Of a stretch of 64,000 nucleotides of DNA, positions 39,126 to 48,040 are shown piece after piece. The stretch is from NCBI RefSeq assembly GCF_947251865.1, contig NZ_OX366394.1, positions 1,178,001 to 1,242,000 of the forward strand, given 5' to 3'. The DNA is from Wolbachia endosymbiont (group B) of Protocalliphora azurea. Its GTDB lineage: Bacteria; Pseudomonadota; Alphaproteobacteria; Rickettsiales; Anaplasmataceae. The notes under the pieces were generated by a model. It had not been told where the DNA came from, did no database searches, and saw only the letters and a program-made list of their open reading frames with translations. Both the position numbers and the translations under genes were made by a program. The first letter of the stretch is position 1. The number at the start of each line of letters is the position of its first letter.

Positions 39126-39474
39126 CCTCTTTACTTATACGAGTTACTCGTATTTATACCTAAAGCTGCCTTGATTTTTATGTTAAGATAATTGACATCC
39201 ACTAACAGTGAGCTTAACAAAGAACTTGATTGAAAGCAATACATTAGAAAGTAGTTTTGCTGGAAACTTGAAGTAGACAGAATTGATACACATAAAGCTG
39301 ATCCATGTACAAAAGTATCTGTTCAGATACACGACTAATGCTGTGTGATCCATAGAGGTTATTACAATAAGAATGTAAGATCAAATAGAAATTTGGATTT
39401 GCAGTAGTTTATAGACCTTATTACAATTGCAAAGGATAAATTCTAGGGTTAAACTACGTCTGAGTTGGATAAAA
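39126..39474. other. Intergenic region without recognisable gene
   Basis: A perfect hairpin (ATACGAG TTA CTCGTAT, 39137-39153) lies just after the COQ9-family gene and could end its transcript. Beyond it the sequence has short open stretches in several frames but no coherent product. GTATCTGTTCAG near 39318 is shared with the repeat at 60333. It is probably decayed DNA. Confidence 0.45.
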
Positions 39475-39675
39475 CTATACAAAATGACTACTTTTAGCAG
39501 CAAACATTAGAGCAGTTTTTCCAAGAGAAGTTTTTTCATAGTCAAAATGAGGTAGACTAAGAGTACTAACTACATAATTAACACCTGCGTTTGCTATTTC
39601 TACTAAGTATTTTACTACATCCAAGTGACCTGCTTGAGCAGCATCAAGTAAAAAGAGTGGAGCAACTATCTCCAT
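39475..39675 (-). pseudogene. Ankyrin-repeat gene fragment
   Basis: Sixty-six codons encode about two ankyrin repeats (LLDAAQAGHLDVVKYLVEIANAGVN and KTALMFAAKSSHFV) and then stop. The first matches the opening repeat of the ankyrin protein at 48267-49349 (LLDAAESGQLNLVK). There is no full-length frame on either side, so this is a truncated relic next to an IS. Confidence 0.7.
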
Positions 39676-39793
39676 GAGGCTTCTTTTGCCTTTTTTTGCT
39701 TGCTTAATATTTATAGCTAAAGCTTCAGGGTGTCATTTCAGTGCGTGACGCAGAGATGTAGGGAGATTGAAGATCAGTGCTTGACACTGGAAT

Positions 39794-40866
39794 GGCTTTG
39801 TTGCACCACTCAAGGAAAGAACAGGCAGTTACTGATGGAATTTGTTATAAAATAGATATTTAGCCGACAAAGGAAAAATATGCCAATAAGAATGAAAGTC
39901 AGTAACTGCAATGAATATAACAAATTTCTTCAAGAAAGGGGAAATGTTTTTCATTATATCAACGATGCCATTGAAAATTGGTACGAAAATAGTCCAAAAG
40001 TAGCAGGTGGCAACAATGTCTACAGCGACAAAGTAGTGATTCTAATTCACATAATAACCTATCTATTCAGGATTGGTCTTAGGCAAACAGTGGGATTTAT
40101 AGAGAAATATCTTGAGCAAATAGGGAAAATTTTGCAAATTATCAGCTATTCGCAGGCTTCAAGAAGGTTTAAAAAGCTTAATATCAAAATCAACGACTGC
40201 AGAGTTGATAAGAACGATATGGAAGATATTGAAATTGCTATAGATAGTACAGGTATCAGCATCTACAATAATATTCCAGGCCATAGTAAGGCAAATGGTA
40301 CAGATAGAAAGTATCGCCGCTATGAGCAAACAAGATGTAATGCTAGAGATAGGTAGTAAAAAAGTTATAGCTGCAAAATACAGTAGTGGAGTTTATTCCG
40401 ACCACTATGGAGCCTGTGATCTTATTGAAAGAGTGGATACCAAGTATAACATAAGCACGATATATGCAGATAGATCGAAAGAAGTTATACAAACTGTGCG
40501 ATGAGCTTGACATAAAGACAAGGATTCCTCCGCAAAATAATGCAGTAGAGCATCCAAAGTTGGATTATATGAATGAGAGAAATTCTACAATCAAGCTCAT
40601 AAAGTCATATGATGAAGATGGTATGAAGAGGTGGAAAAAAGAGATAAATTATTGGAAGAGATCTTATATAGAAAGTTTTTTCTCGCGACTGAAGCAAATA
40701 TTTGGATTTAGTTTTAGGAATAAATCTGAGATTAATCGTGAGAAGGAACTGCTACTCAAGTGTTATTTGCTTAACAAATTTACTGAAATAGGCATGGCTA
40801 AGTTTGATATAGCTTCATGAATTTATTATACATTACCCACTATCCGAAGAGCTGTGCAACAAAGCC
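39794..40866 (+). mobile_element. IS5-family (IS903-type) insertion sequence
   Basis: Inverted ends GGCTTTGTTGCAC (39794) and GTGCAACAAAGCC (ending 40866) bound a 1073-bp element with a broken transposase. The outer flanks are the two halves of a palindromic repeat (…ACTGGAAT and ATTCCAG…), so the element sits inside a copy of that repeat. Confidence 0.8.
39880..40820 (+). pseudogene. IS903-type transposase broken by two frameshifts
   Basis: Three consecutive frames together make one transposase. 39880-40356 carries the first catalytic Asp (IAIDSTGI). A middle frame (to about 40504) has LEIGSKKVIAAKYSSGVYSD and the YADR region with the second Asp. A last frame to 40820 carries the Glu (YIESFFSRLKQIFG). 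Shifts fall near 40340 and 40480. No single frame gives a full protein, so it should be inactive. Confidence 0.82.
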
Positions 40867-41198
40867 ATTCCAGCGTCACGAGAAAGTAGCAGATTTATGA
40901 CGGCAGTGCCCAGAGGTGTCATTCAGTAGCACCTTGTCGTTCCAGTAGCTCTTTCGGTATTATTCAAGTAGCCTATTCGGTGTCATCCCAGTTCTTGACA
41001 CTGGGATCCAGTTAAATTTACGAGTATAAAAGTAGCTGCTTTATGTTAAATACAACGTTTTGATGATTATGAAAAACCAGTGTCAAGCACTGGAATGACA
41101 TCTTCCTACAGATAATGTTCGTACAGTTGTAACTGGAATAACACCATCATAAAGGAGCCAGTGTCAGCTACTTGAATGACACCAATCAGATATGCTAA
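40867..41198. repeat. Cluster of palindromic repeats between two insertion sequences
   Basis: At least four repeat units lie here: ATTCCAGCGTCACG (40867), TGTCATTCAGTAGC (40919), a composite copy 40980-41100 (TGTCATCCCAGTTCTTGACACTGGGATC … ACCAGTGTCAAGCACTGGAATGACA), and CCAGTGTCAGCTACTTGAATGACACC (41159-41184). The composite copy shares its centre (AGTTAAATTT, AGTATAAAAG, AACGTTT) with the copy at 48079-48193. No gene is visible. Confidence 0.75.
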
Positions 41199-42298
41199 TA
41201 CCAATTCCCACTATGCAAAGAACAGATAGACAATAATGGGAAAGAAGTGATAATAAAGTAGATAAAATAGAGAGGTATAAATGGCATTAAGGTCAAAACT
41301 ATTAGACGAAAAAGTTGTAAATTTGGCGAAAGAAATGTTAAAAAAGGTCAGAAATAACGCATATGTTTCAAAAAAGTTACAAGCGGTGATAGCAGGAAAA
41401 GAAAGTAGTATAAGCGCTGTGGCAAGAATATGTAAAATTTCAAGGACTGCTTTGACTGAATGGATAAAGCATCTAAAATTTGGTAGAGTAGAAAGATTAT
41501 TTGCCCCGTCTCAGCGGCGAAGAAAAAGCAAATTAAAGAAAAATCAACGTGAGCAAATTGAAATATGGGTAGAAAGAAATCCAAATATTACTATTAAGGA
41601 AGTGCAGATAAAAATCTCAGAGGAATTTGGCCTAAACATTAGCAAATCAACAGTGCACCGTGAGATACAAAGGATGAAATTTTCTTATATAACACCGAGG
41701 CCAATGCACCATAAACAAGATAAAAACAAGCAAGAAGAGTTTAAAAAATACTTCAATAAAATAGTCAATTCCCACCCTGAAAAAGAGGTGTTTTTTTGAT
41801 GAATCACGATTTGGAACTCATTCAAAAATCGGACACGGATGGTTTAAAAAAGGGGTCAGAACGCAGGTTAAAATGAAAATTGGTAGACAAAATTTCTATA
41901 TCTACAGTGCGGTAAATCCAAGAAGTGGTAAGAAAATCAGCCTACTTGCTCCATATGTAAACACTGATTGTATGAATATATTTCTGGAGCAGATGTCGAA
42001 AGATTTAGGCACGAAAAAAGCCTTTCTTGTAATGGATTGTGCAAGTTGGCATAGATCAAAAAGTTTGAAATTTCAGGAAAACATTACCATTATATACTTG
42101 CCTCCTTATTCACCGGAACTGAATCCTGTTGAGAGGTTGTGGCAATATATCAAATACAATACTTTACGTAACAGAGTCTACGATACCATAGGCTTACTTG
42201 CAGATGTTCTGTGTAATTTTATTGTCAGTATTTCCAGCACTACTATTAAACGAGTTTGTAATGTTTCTTATTTGTTCGATTAGTAATGGAATTTGGTA
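41199..42298 (+). mobile_element. IS630-family insertion sequence, copy 1
   Basis: An 1100-bp segment (including flanking TA dinucleotides) identical by eye to 61163-62262. The ends are inverted (CCAATTCCCA at left, GGAATTTGG at right), and TA on both sides fits IS630/Tc1-mariner insertion at TA. It carries a transposase in two frames joined at a T7 tract. The right end runs into fabD. Confidence 0.9.
41281..42283 (+). CDS. IS630-family transposase (two frames, T7 slippage site)
   Basis: The upstream frame 41281-41799 (172 aa) holds the helix-turn-helix DNA-binding region (SISAVARICKISRTALTEWIKHL) and ends EVFF-stop. The downstream frame continues with DESRFGTHSKIGHGWFKKG, has its own ATG at 41873, and carries the second Asp (FLVMDCASWH) and the Glu/Asp box (YLPPYSPELNPVERLWQYIK). 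The junction is seven T's. Dropping one T, by +1 frameshift or transcript slippage, joins the frames into one DDE transposase. Both copies share this exact arrangement, so it is probably functional, not decay. Confidence 0.85.
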
Positions 42299-43284
42299 TA
42301 ACTTAACCCAATTTTTAAATTTTTTGCTGTCAACATTAATGATTCATCAAAGAAGCTATTAATATCACCAATACTATCTATATTTTTCACACTGATAGAT
42401 TGGTCAATTCTTTTAACTAGATTAGATAAAACTTTGTTAGGGCCAACTTCAACAAACTTATTAGTGCCATGGCTTGTCATATATAAAACCATCTCTCTCC
42501 ATCTTACTCTACTTACAACTTGCTTAGCGAGCAAAGCTCTTATGATCTCTGGATCACTTTCTTCCTTAGCTGTAACGTTTGATACAAAAGGAATCGAAGG
42601 GCGAGTTATGTTGATGCTTTTTAAAAATTCCAGAAGTTTTTCATCAGCAGGTTTCATAAAAGATGAATGAAAAGGCCCACTAACTTGTAATTTTATCATT
42701 TTCTTGACACTTGAGTTTTTGAATAAATCAGGTAAGACCTCAAGAGCCTCTGCAGTACCACTCACCACTACCTGCCCACCACCATTATCGTTTGCAATTT
42801 CACAATCAATTTGAGCTGATTTTAATATACCTTCTACTTCACTTATTTCTGCTCCAAGTAGAGCAAACATTCCACCTTTGCATTTTAGTGAAGCTTCATG
42901 CATTGCTTCGCTACGAACTTTTAGCAACTTGACTGCAGACTCAAGCGTCAATGCCCCTGCAGCACACAGCGCTGTATACTCGCCAACTGAATGCCCACAA
43001 ACATACTGAACGCTGTAAAGAGATTCACCAAATACGTGCTTCATAACACGTAGCGTTGCAATTGACACTGCCATTATAGCTGGCTGAGCGTTTTCCGTGA
43101 TGGTTAATTTCTCAATAGGGCCATTGAAAATCAAATGAGACAGCTTTCTACCCAATATGTCATCTACTTCATCAAATACGTTCCTTGCAACTGAAAATTC
43201 ATCATATAAGCTCTTTCCCATTCCTACAAATTGGGAGCCCTGACCAGGAAAAGCAAAAATCATAAAAAGTTTTTCATTCTTCAT
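42280..43284 (-). CDS. fabD: Malonyl-CoA:ACP transacylase with IS-encoded C-terminus
   Basis: FabD loads malonyl groups on acyl carrier protein for fatty acid synthesis. It has the FAFPGQGSQFVGMG N-terminus and the nucleophile motif GHSVGEYTALCAAGAL. The 334 residues exceed the typical 310-320. The last six codons (YTKFHY) and the stop lie inside the right end of the IS630 copy (boundary at 42298), so the original C-terminus was replaced by the insertion. The core is intact, so activity is probably kept. Confidence 0.95.
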   Translation of the reverse strand: MKNEKLFMIFAFPGQGSQFVGMGKSLYDEFSVARNVFDEVDDILGRKLSHLIFNGPIEKLTITENAQPAIMAVSIATLRVMKHVFGESLYSVQYVCGHSVGEYTALCAAGALTLESAVKLLKVRSEAMHEASLKCKGGMFALLGAEISEVEGILKSAQIDCEIANDNGGGQVVVSGTAEALEVLPDLFKNSSVKKMIKLQVSGPFHSSFMKPADEKLLEFLKSINITRPSIPFVSNVTAKEESDPEIIRALLAKQVVSRVRWREMVLYMTSHGTNKFVEVGPNKVLSNLVKRIDQSISVKNIDSIGDINSFFDESLMLTAKNLKIGLSYTKFHY

Positions 43285-43388
43285 TGATAATACTACTTTA
43301 TTTATTTTTTGTCAATATTTCACAATAATGATTGACCAAATGAACCAGATTCACTAAAATCTTAGCTGGTAAGAAATTTGTAAGAACA

Positions 43389-43601
43389 ATGGCAGAAATC
43401 GACTATCACAAAGTTACTATAGTTATGACAGATGGTCAAGAGTTTGAAACTTATTCCACTTATGGAAAAGAAGGTCAAAGAATAAAGCTTGATAGAGATC
43501 CTCTTACTCATCCTGCATGGACTGGAAGTTTGACAAGCGGTTCAGGGGAGAAGGATAGTAAAATAGCTAAGTTTAATGATAAATACGGGAGTCTTTTTTA
43601 G
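43389..43601 (+). CDS. rpmE: 50S ribosomal protein L31
   Basis: The 70-residue protein matches the rickettsial form of L31: TIVMTDGQEFETYSTYGKEGQRIKLDRDP-type core and a HPAWTG motif. The zinc-binding Cys pairs of classical L31 are absent, as in C-minus forms. nadK follows after 21 bp. Confidence 0.88.
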   Translation: MAEIDYHKVTIVMTDGQEFETYSTYGKEGQRIKLDRDPLTHPAWTGSLTSGSGEKDSKIAKFNDKYGSLF

Positions 43602-43622
43602 TTCCTCCCCTCTTTATTTAAC

Positions 43623-44408
43623 ATGTATAAATATAAAAATGTAGGCTATATTGCTTCTTCGCTACCCAAGTCTCAGGAAGTATCTAAACTACTACAGGAG
43701 CTTAATTTTATCAATATAGCAGAAGCAAGTAAGCCTGAAGTTGATTTGCTGATAGTTGTTGGCGGTGATGGTTTTATGCTACGCACTCTGCACAACTACG
43801 TCATAGGAAATAAAGATATACATGTGTATGGAATAAATACCGGTAACGTCGGATTTTTGATGAATAAATGCTTTGAAGATCTAATTGATCATATAGAACA
43901 TGCAGTTCCTACTCAGCTAACTTTACTAAAAATGGAAGCCAAAGACATAAATGGCAAAAAACACCATTACATCGCAGTAAATGAAGTGTATGTCTTTAGA
44001 AATGCAAATCAAATAGTGGAGATGAATATTACCATTAATGATAAGCTAAAAGTAGAAAAATTCAGAGGAGATGGAATTATATTGTCTACCCCAACAGGTA
44101 GCACTGCATATAACTTCTCTGCCGGTGGGCCAATCTTACCACTTAATTCAAATTTACTTGCACTGACTTCCATTAATAGCTACTACCCAAGGCGTTGGAA
44201 TGGAGCGCTAATCTCAAATGATACAATAGTGCAAATTGATATCAATGATGTGAAAAATCGTCCAGCACTTGTAGTATCAGATTACAAGGAATTTCACGAC
44301 ATATCGCAGGTAAAAATACAGAAAGATCACGAAAATACAGTCACTCTACTTTTTGACAAAGATTGCCCTTTGAATGAAAGGATCTTTGATCAGCAGTTCT
44401 TATACTAA
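43623..44408 (+). CDS. nadK: NAD kinase
   Basis: Phosphorylates NAD to NADP in the cytosol. The 261-residue protein has the GGDG motif (VVGGDGFMLRTLH), the NxE motif (AVNEVYVFR) and the glycine-rich STPTGSTAYNFSAGGPIL segment. It probably shares a transcript with rpmE. Confidence 0.95.
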   Translation: MYKYKNVGYIASSLPKSQEVSKLLQELNFINIAEASKPEVDLLIVVGGDGFMLRTLHNYVIGNKDIHVYGINTGNVGFLMNKCFEDLIDHIEHAVPTQLTLLKMEAKDINGKKHHYIAVNEVYVFRNANQIVEMNITINDKLKVEKFRGDGIILSTPTGSTAYNFSAGGPILPLNSNLLALTSINSYYPRRWNGALISNDTIVQIDINDVKNRPALVVSDYKEFHDISQVKIQKDHENTVTLLFDKDCPLNERIFDQQFLY

Positions 44409-44491
44409 TATTTATTCTTAAATTAGTATTCACTATATCTTAATAACTATAGCGTAATCAACATAACATTGTAATTAATTTTGGAGCGAAT

Positions 44492-45664
44492 ATGCCTGGA
44501 TCAGCAAACGTAGGAAACGTCAGAACAACTGAAAGAGGTGGAATAGAACAAACAATTCCACCACAACCACAACCTCGCAAAACAACGAAACAAACAAATG
44601 GTGAAAATGAAATTTTACAACATACAAGTTCGGCTAGCGAATCAAGTTCTTATGAAGAAAGGCAAGAAGAATCGAATGGTGCAAATACAGAACCTATTTA
44701 TGCATCCATAGGTCCAAATACAAAATCTCCAAAAAAGAGTTCAGGTAGTGTATCAGTTAGCAGATCACCTTCTCCTCCACCATCATATCAAACAGATGGC
44801 TCTGAAAAATCTTTGCTTGGAGATAATAAAAAGACAAACAGATTTTTACAGAAAGTAAAATATACGATGCAAAAGAAGAAAGTTACAATGCCTTTCGTAG
44901 GTCTTATTACGGCATGTTGTATTACAGCAATCGTTTTAGCTGTGAAGCAAAGAGAATTCATTGGATTCATCGGCAGCATAAATCCTGTTACTATATTTGT
45001 CGGAGTATTAGCGTCTTGTTTAGCCTTGGGAATTATGTGGGAATTTATGCAAGCAGTACGTACTAAGGAGCACAAGATCACAAAAAGAGATACTCAAGAA
45101 GTTTTAGATGAGATATCAAATACACTTTCAAAAGACGAGGAATGCATCAAATCTTTGGTATTAAAATATAGCAACGGTAATCGTGTTTACTTTACGTTTC
45201 ACTCTCTTCCAGAAAAAGCAAAAAGTAATCCGAACATCGTAGAACTTACAGGCCAGCCAATCTATTACAAGAGTAAAGTAAATTCATTAATCAATGATAG
45301 AATATGGCTTCCTATCTTAGGAACAGTTCTTATTACTGGAAACATAACCTTCCCTTTAGCACTTTATTCAACAGGTGGTTTGAGCAACATAGTAAGTTCA
45401 TACACAAATCCTACTATTTACTGGCCAATCGTTGCAATTTCAGGCACTCTACTGCTTTTCACTTTAGCTTGCACAATTCATCATTGGAGCAAAACTGATT
45501 TTAAAGATTACTTGTTATTAGATACAAAAGATGCTAGTAGTGGAAAGCCCAATGAAACAGCTATTAGAACTATCAAAAAGAGTGAAGAAAAGATTAGTTC
45601 AAAATTGTTACAAGTAGTTGCTGAACGATGTGGCCATCCAGATATTACTTATATTATTAATTAA
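44492..45664 (+). CDS. Four-helix membrane protein with EPIYA and PPxY motifs (candidate effector)
   Basis: The 390-residue protein has a disordered Ser/Gln/Pro-rich N-terminus of about 130 residues, two hydrophobic segments (about 133-150 and 163-183), a soluble loop, and two more (about 270-295 and 310-330). The N-terminal region contains E67-P-I-Y70-A71 followed by S-I, an exact EPIYA tyrosine-phosphorylation motif as in CagA, AnkA and Tarp-class effectors. It also contains P96-P-S-Y99, a PPxY WW-domain ligand. A TTTTGGAG ribosome site precedes the ATG. No enzymatic domain is recognised. Export to the host is inferred from these motifs and the eukaryote-like composition. Confidence 0.8.
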   Translation: MPGSANVGNVRTTERGGIEQTIPPQPQPRKTTKQTNGENEILQHTSSASESSSYEERQEESNGANTEPIYASIGPNTKSPKKSSGSVSVSRSPSPPPSYQTDGSEKSLLGDNKKTNRFLQKVKYTMQKKKVTMPFVGLITACCITAIVLAVKQREFIGFIGSINPVTIFVGVLASCLALGIMWEFMQAVRTKEHKITKRDTQEVLDEISNTLSKDEECIKSLVLKYSNGNRVYFTFHSLPEKAKSNPNIVELTGQPIYYKSKVNSLINDRIWLPILGTVLITGNITFPLALYSTGGLSNIVSSYTNPTIYWPIVAISGTLLLFTLACTIHHWSKTDFKDYLLLDTKDASSGKPNETAIRTIKKSEEKISSKLLQVVAERCGHPDITYIIN

Positions 45665-45787
45665 ATCTGGCTCGTACTTCTTTTTATCGCTATTCCAGTA
45701 CTGTAACTGCAACGTTTTGAAGATTTACACTTGCTAAGACCTTGCTATTTTGATAGCTTGAGATGATGACAAGGAAGGGGTTTGTTT

Positions 45788-46804
45788 ATGAAAAAAGGTT
45801 TAATATTTATATCTTTAGTAGCGGCTTTATTGATAGTCGTTAATTTTTTATATAAAAATAGCGGAATTGATGATTCACAAGTAGTAAACGTTTATTCATC
45901 TCGTAAAGAAGAATTAGTACATAGTTTGTTTGATGATTTTACAAAAACCACTGGAATCAAGGTACGTTATATCATTGACGATTATTCCCAATTGCTTTCA
46001 CGCATGGAAAATGGTGGTGAAGCTGATTTGTTTTTAACTGCAGATGCAGTGAATTTGATTTTAGCCAAAAAAAGAGGGCTCTTATCTCAAGTGGATTCAG
46101 AGACTCTAAAAAATGCCATACCTGCAAAATTTAGAGATAATGAAGATTATTGGTTTGGTCTCACAAAAAGAGCTAGAATATTGGTTTACAATAAAGAATC
46201 AGTAGATCCTAAGGAATTAAGTACCTATGAAGATTTAGCGAATGAAAAATGGAAAGGGAAAATATTAGTACGCTCTTCCACAAGTCCATATAACCGATCA
46301 TTGATCGCTTTTATGATTGCAAAAAATGGTTTTGAAAAAACAAAAGAATGGGTGAGTGGAATTGTAAGCAACATGGCAAGAAAACCAAGCGGTGGTGACA
46401 CAGATCAAATTTATGCTGTAGCCGCTGGTGAAGGCAATGTTGCAATAGTAAATAGCTACTACTTTGCAAGAATCCTTTCATCAGAAAATAAAAAGAATAT
46501 CACAGAAAAGTTAGGAGCTTTCTTTCCGAGTGATGGTGTAATGGTGAATATTAGTGGTGCAGCAGTAACAAAAAACGCAAAACACAGAGAAAATGCCATA
46601 GCTTTATTGGAGTTTTTTGTAAGCAAACAGGCTCAAGAGCTATATGCTAAAAAAAATCAAGAATATCCTATTGTTGAAGGTATTGAAACTTCTGATGTGT
46701 TAAAATCTTGGGGAAATTACCTACAAAGTACTCTGCCTATAAGTGAGCTTGAGAAGCATCTCTTTGAGGCTGTTATGATAGCAGATGAATGTAAGTGGAA
46801 ATAA
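45788..46804 (+). CDS. fbpA: Iron(III) ABC transporter substrate-binding protein (FbpA-like)
   Basis: An N-terminal signal or anchor (LIFISLVAALLIVVNFL) precedes a class II periplasmic binding protein of about 300 residues with the FbpA opening (VVNVYSSRKEELVHSLFDDFTKTTGI) and the Tyr-pair region (NSYYFARIL) that coordinates ferric iron. I start at ATG 45788, 8 nt after AGGAAGGGG. The permease and ATPase are not adjacent. Confidence 0.9.
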   Translation: MKKGLIFISLVAALLIVVNFLYKNSGIDDSQVVNVYSSRKEELVHSLFDDFTKTTGIKVRYIIDDYSQLLSRMENGGEADLFLTADAVNLILAKKRGLLSQVDSETLKNAIPAKFRDNEDYWFGLTKRARILVYNKESVDPKELSTYEDLANEKWKGKILVRSSTSPYNRSLIAFMIAKNGFEKTKEWVSGIVSNMARKPSGGDTDQIYAVAAGEGNVAIVNSYYFARILSSENKKNITEKLGAFFPSDGVMVNISGAAVTKNAKHRENAIALLEFFVSKQAQELYAKKNQEYPIVEGIETSDVLKSWGNYLQSTLPISELEKHLFEAVMIADECKWK

Positions 46805-46884
46805 AATTTTATAGCTTCCTTCTACTTTACTTTACAGTTGTGTAATTGAAATTAAGAAAGTAGAATAAGCTCAAAAAAGGAGCT

Positions 46885-47772
46885 ATGGACAAGAGAAGGA
46901 ATTTATTAAATATCTCAGACCTCACAATCGGTGATGTAGAAAATATAACTAAATTAGCCAATCAATACCTTGAAGAAAAAGTTGAAAATAGTCATGTTCT
47001 GAAAAATAAAATAGTCATAAACCTATTCTTTGAAGATTCAACACGTACGCTCGCATCTTTTGAAATAGCAGCAAAGAGCCTTGGAGCAAATGTTATAACT
47101 TTACCAATAAAATCTTCTTCTATTAACAAAGGGGAAGATCTAAAAGATATGATAAAAACACTAAATGCAATGAATCCTGACTATATGATAATCAGGCATA
47201 AAAGTAGTGGTATTATTAATACATTGGCAAAGCATGTCAACTGCTCGCTAATCAACGCAGGCGATGGAAGCAGTGAACACCCAACTCAAGCTCTTGCAGA
47301 TTATCTCGTAATTATCAGTCATAAAAAGCAAATAAAAAACCTCAAAATTGTGATATGTGGAGATATTTTGCACAGTAGAGTTGCAAGATCAAATATAAGA
47401 TTGCTAAAAATGTTTGGAGCAAAAATAAGCTTAGTTGCACCACCAGCTTTGATGTGTAAACATTTTTCTGAAGTAGATTCACTTCATTATTCATTAACTG
47501 AAGGTATAAAGGATGCTGATGTAATTATGCTCTTGAGGTTGCAGAAAGAGCGCATGAATAATAATTCTTCAGAAAAAGAATATTTTCATTTGTATGGACT
47601 TGATGCACAAAAACTATCGCATGCAAAACCCGATGCAATTGTTATGCACCCAGGACCAATAAATAGAGGTATCGAAATTAGCAATGATATAGCAGATTGT
47701 GTTATTTTACAGCAAGTAAAGTTTGGATTAGCAACGCGTAAGGCAGTACTGCACTATTTAATAAATGTTTAA
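46885..47772 (+). CDS. pyrB: Aspartate carbamoyltransferase, catalytic chain
   Basis: Second step of pyrimidine synthesis. The carbamoyl-phosphate motif FFEDSTRTLASFE and the HPTQALADYL motif with its catalytic residues are present, and the 295-residue length is normal. AAAGGAG precedes the ATG. Confidence 0.96.
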   Translation: MDKRRNLLNISDLTIGDVENITKLANQYLEEKVENSHVLKNKIVINLFFEDSTRTLASFEIAAKSLGANVITLPIKSSSINKGEDLKDMIKTLNAMNPDYMIIRHKSSGIINTLAKHVNCSLINAGDGSSEHPTQALADYLVIISHKKQIKNLKIVICGDILHSRVARSNIRLLKMFGAKISLVAPPALMCKHFSEVDSLHYSLTEGIKDADVIMLLRLQKERMNNNSSEKEYFHLYGLDAQKLSHAKPDAIVMHPGPINRGIEISNDIADCVILQQVKFGLATRKAVLHYLINV

Positions 47773-47787
47773 GTTAAAAATTAATGT

Positions 47788-47970
47788 TTAAGGAATTTTA
47801 GACATAATGACCCTCCTATAAAGAAAAGATTTAGAAAAATATAACACACCTTATGACAGAAATTAAGCGTACGTGTACGCACTGAAGTAGACTGTGCTAT
47901 ATTTTTTTATTGAGAGATTAGTTGAAAAGTCTGCAGACTTGAATAAGGTGAATTTCGAGCTCTAAAATAC
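47788..47970 (-). promoter_or_regulatory. Orphan gene leader, copy A (SD + ATG + five codons, then stop)
   Basis: Read on the minus strand it runs from AGAGCTC through a perfect palindrome GTCTGCAGAC (47929-47938), TTCAATAAAAAA-type AT-rich DNA, then TAGGAGGG and an ATG at 47805. The frame is MSKIP followed by TAA. A plus-strand relative with the same order of elements is at 60671-60829, giving MSRIPDT-stop. The pair looks like a duplicated promoter/leader whose gene was lost. Confidence 0.5.
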
Positions 47971-48040
47971 CCTCATTTTCACTAATAATAATCAAACTAC
48001 AAAATGTGTCAAGTAATTTTTGCACTTAATTTAGCAAATA

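Noticed and set aside
40867..41198. Possible CRISPR-like array of repeats
   Set aside because: The repeats are palindromic, vary in length and orientation, and spacers are irregular. There are no cas genes. They belong to a dispersed repeat family.
41348..41584. Antisense open frame inside IS630 (also 61312-61548)
   Set aside because: It is the shadow of the transposase DNA-binding domain and has no independent support.
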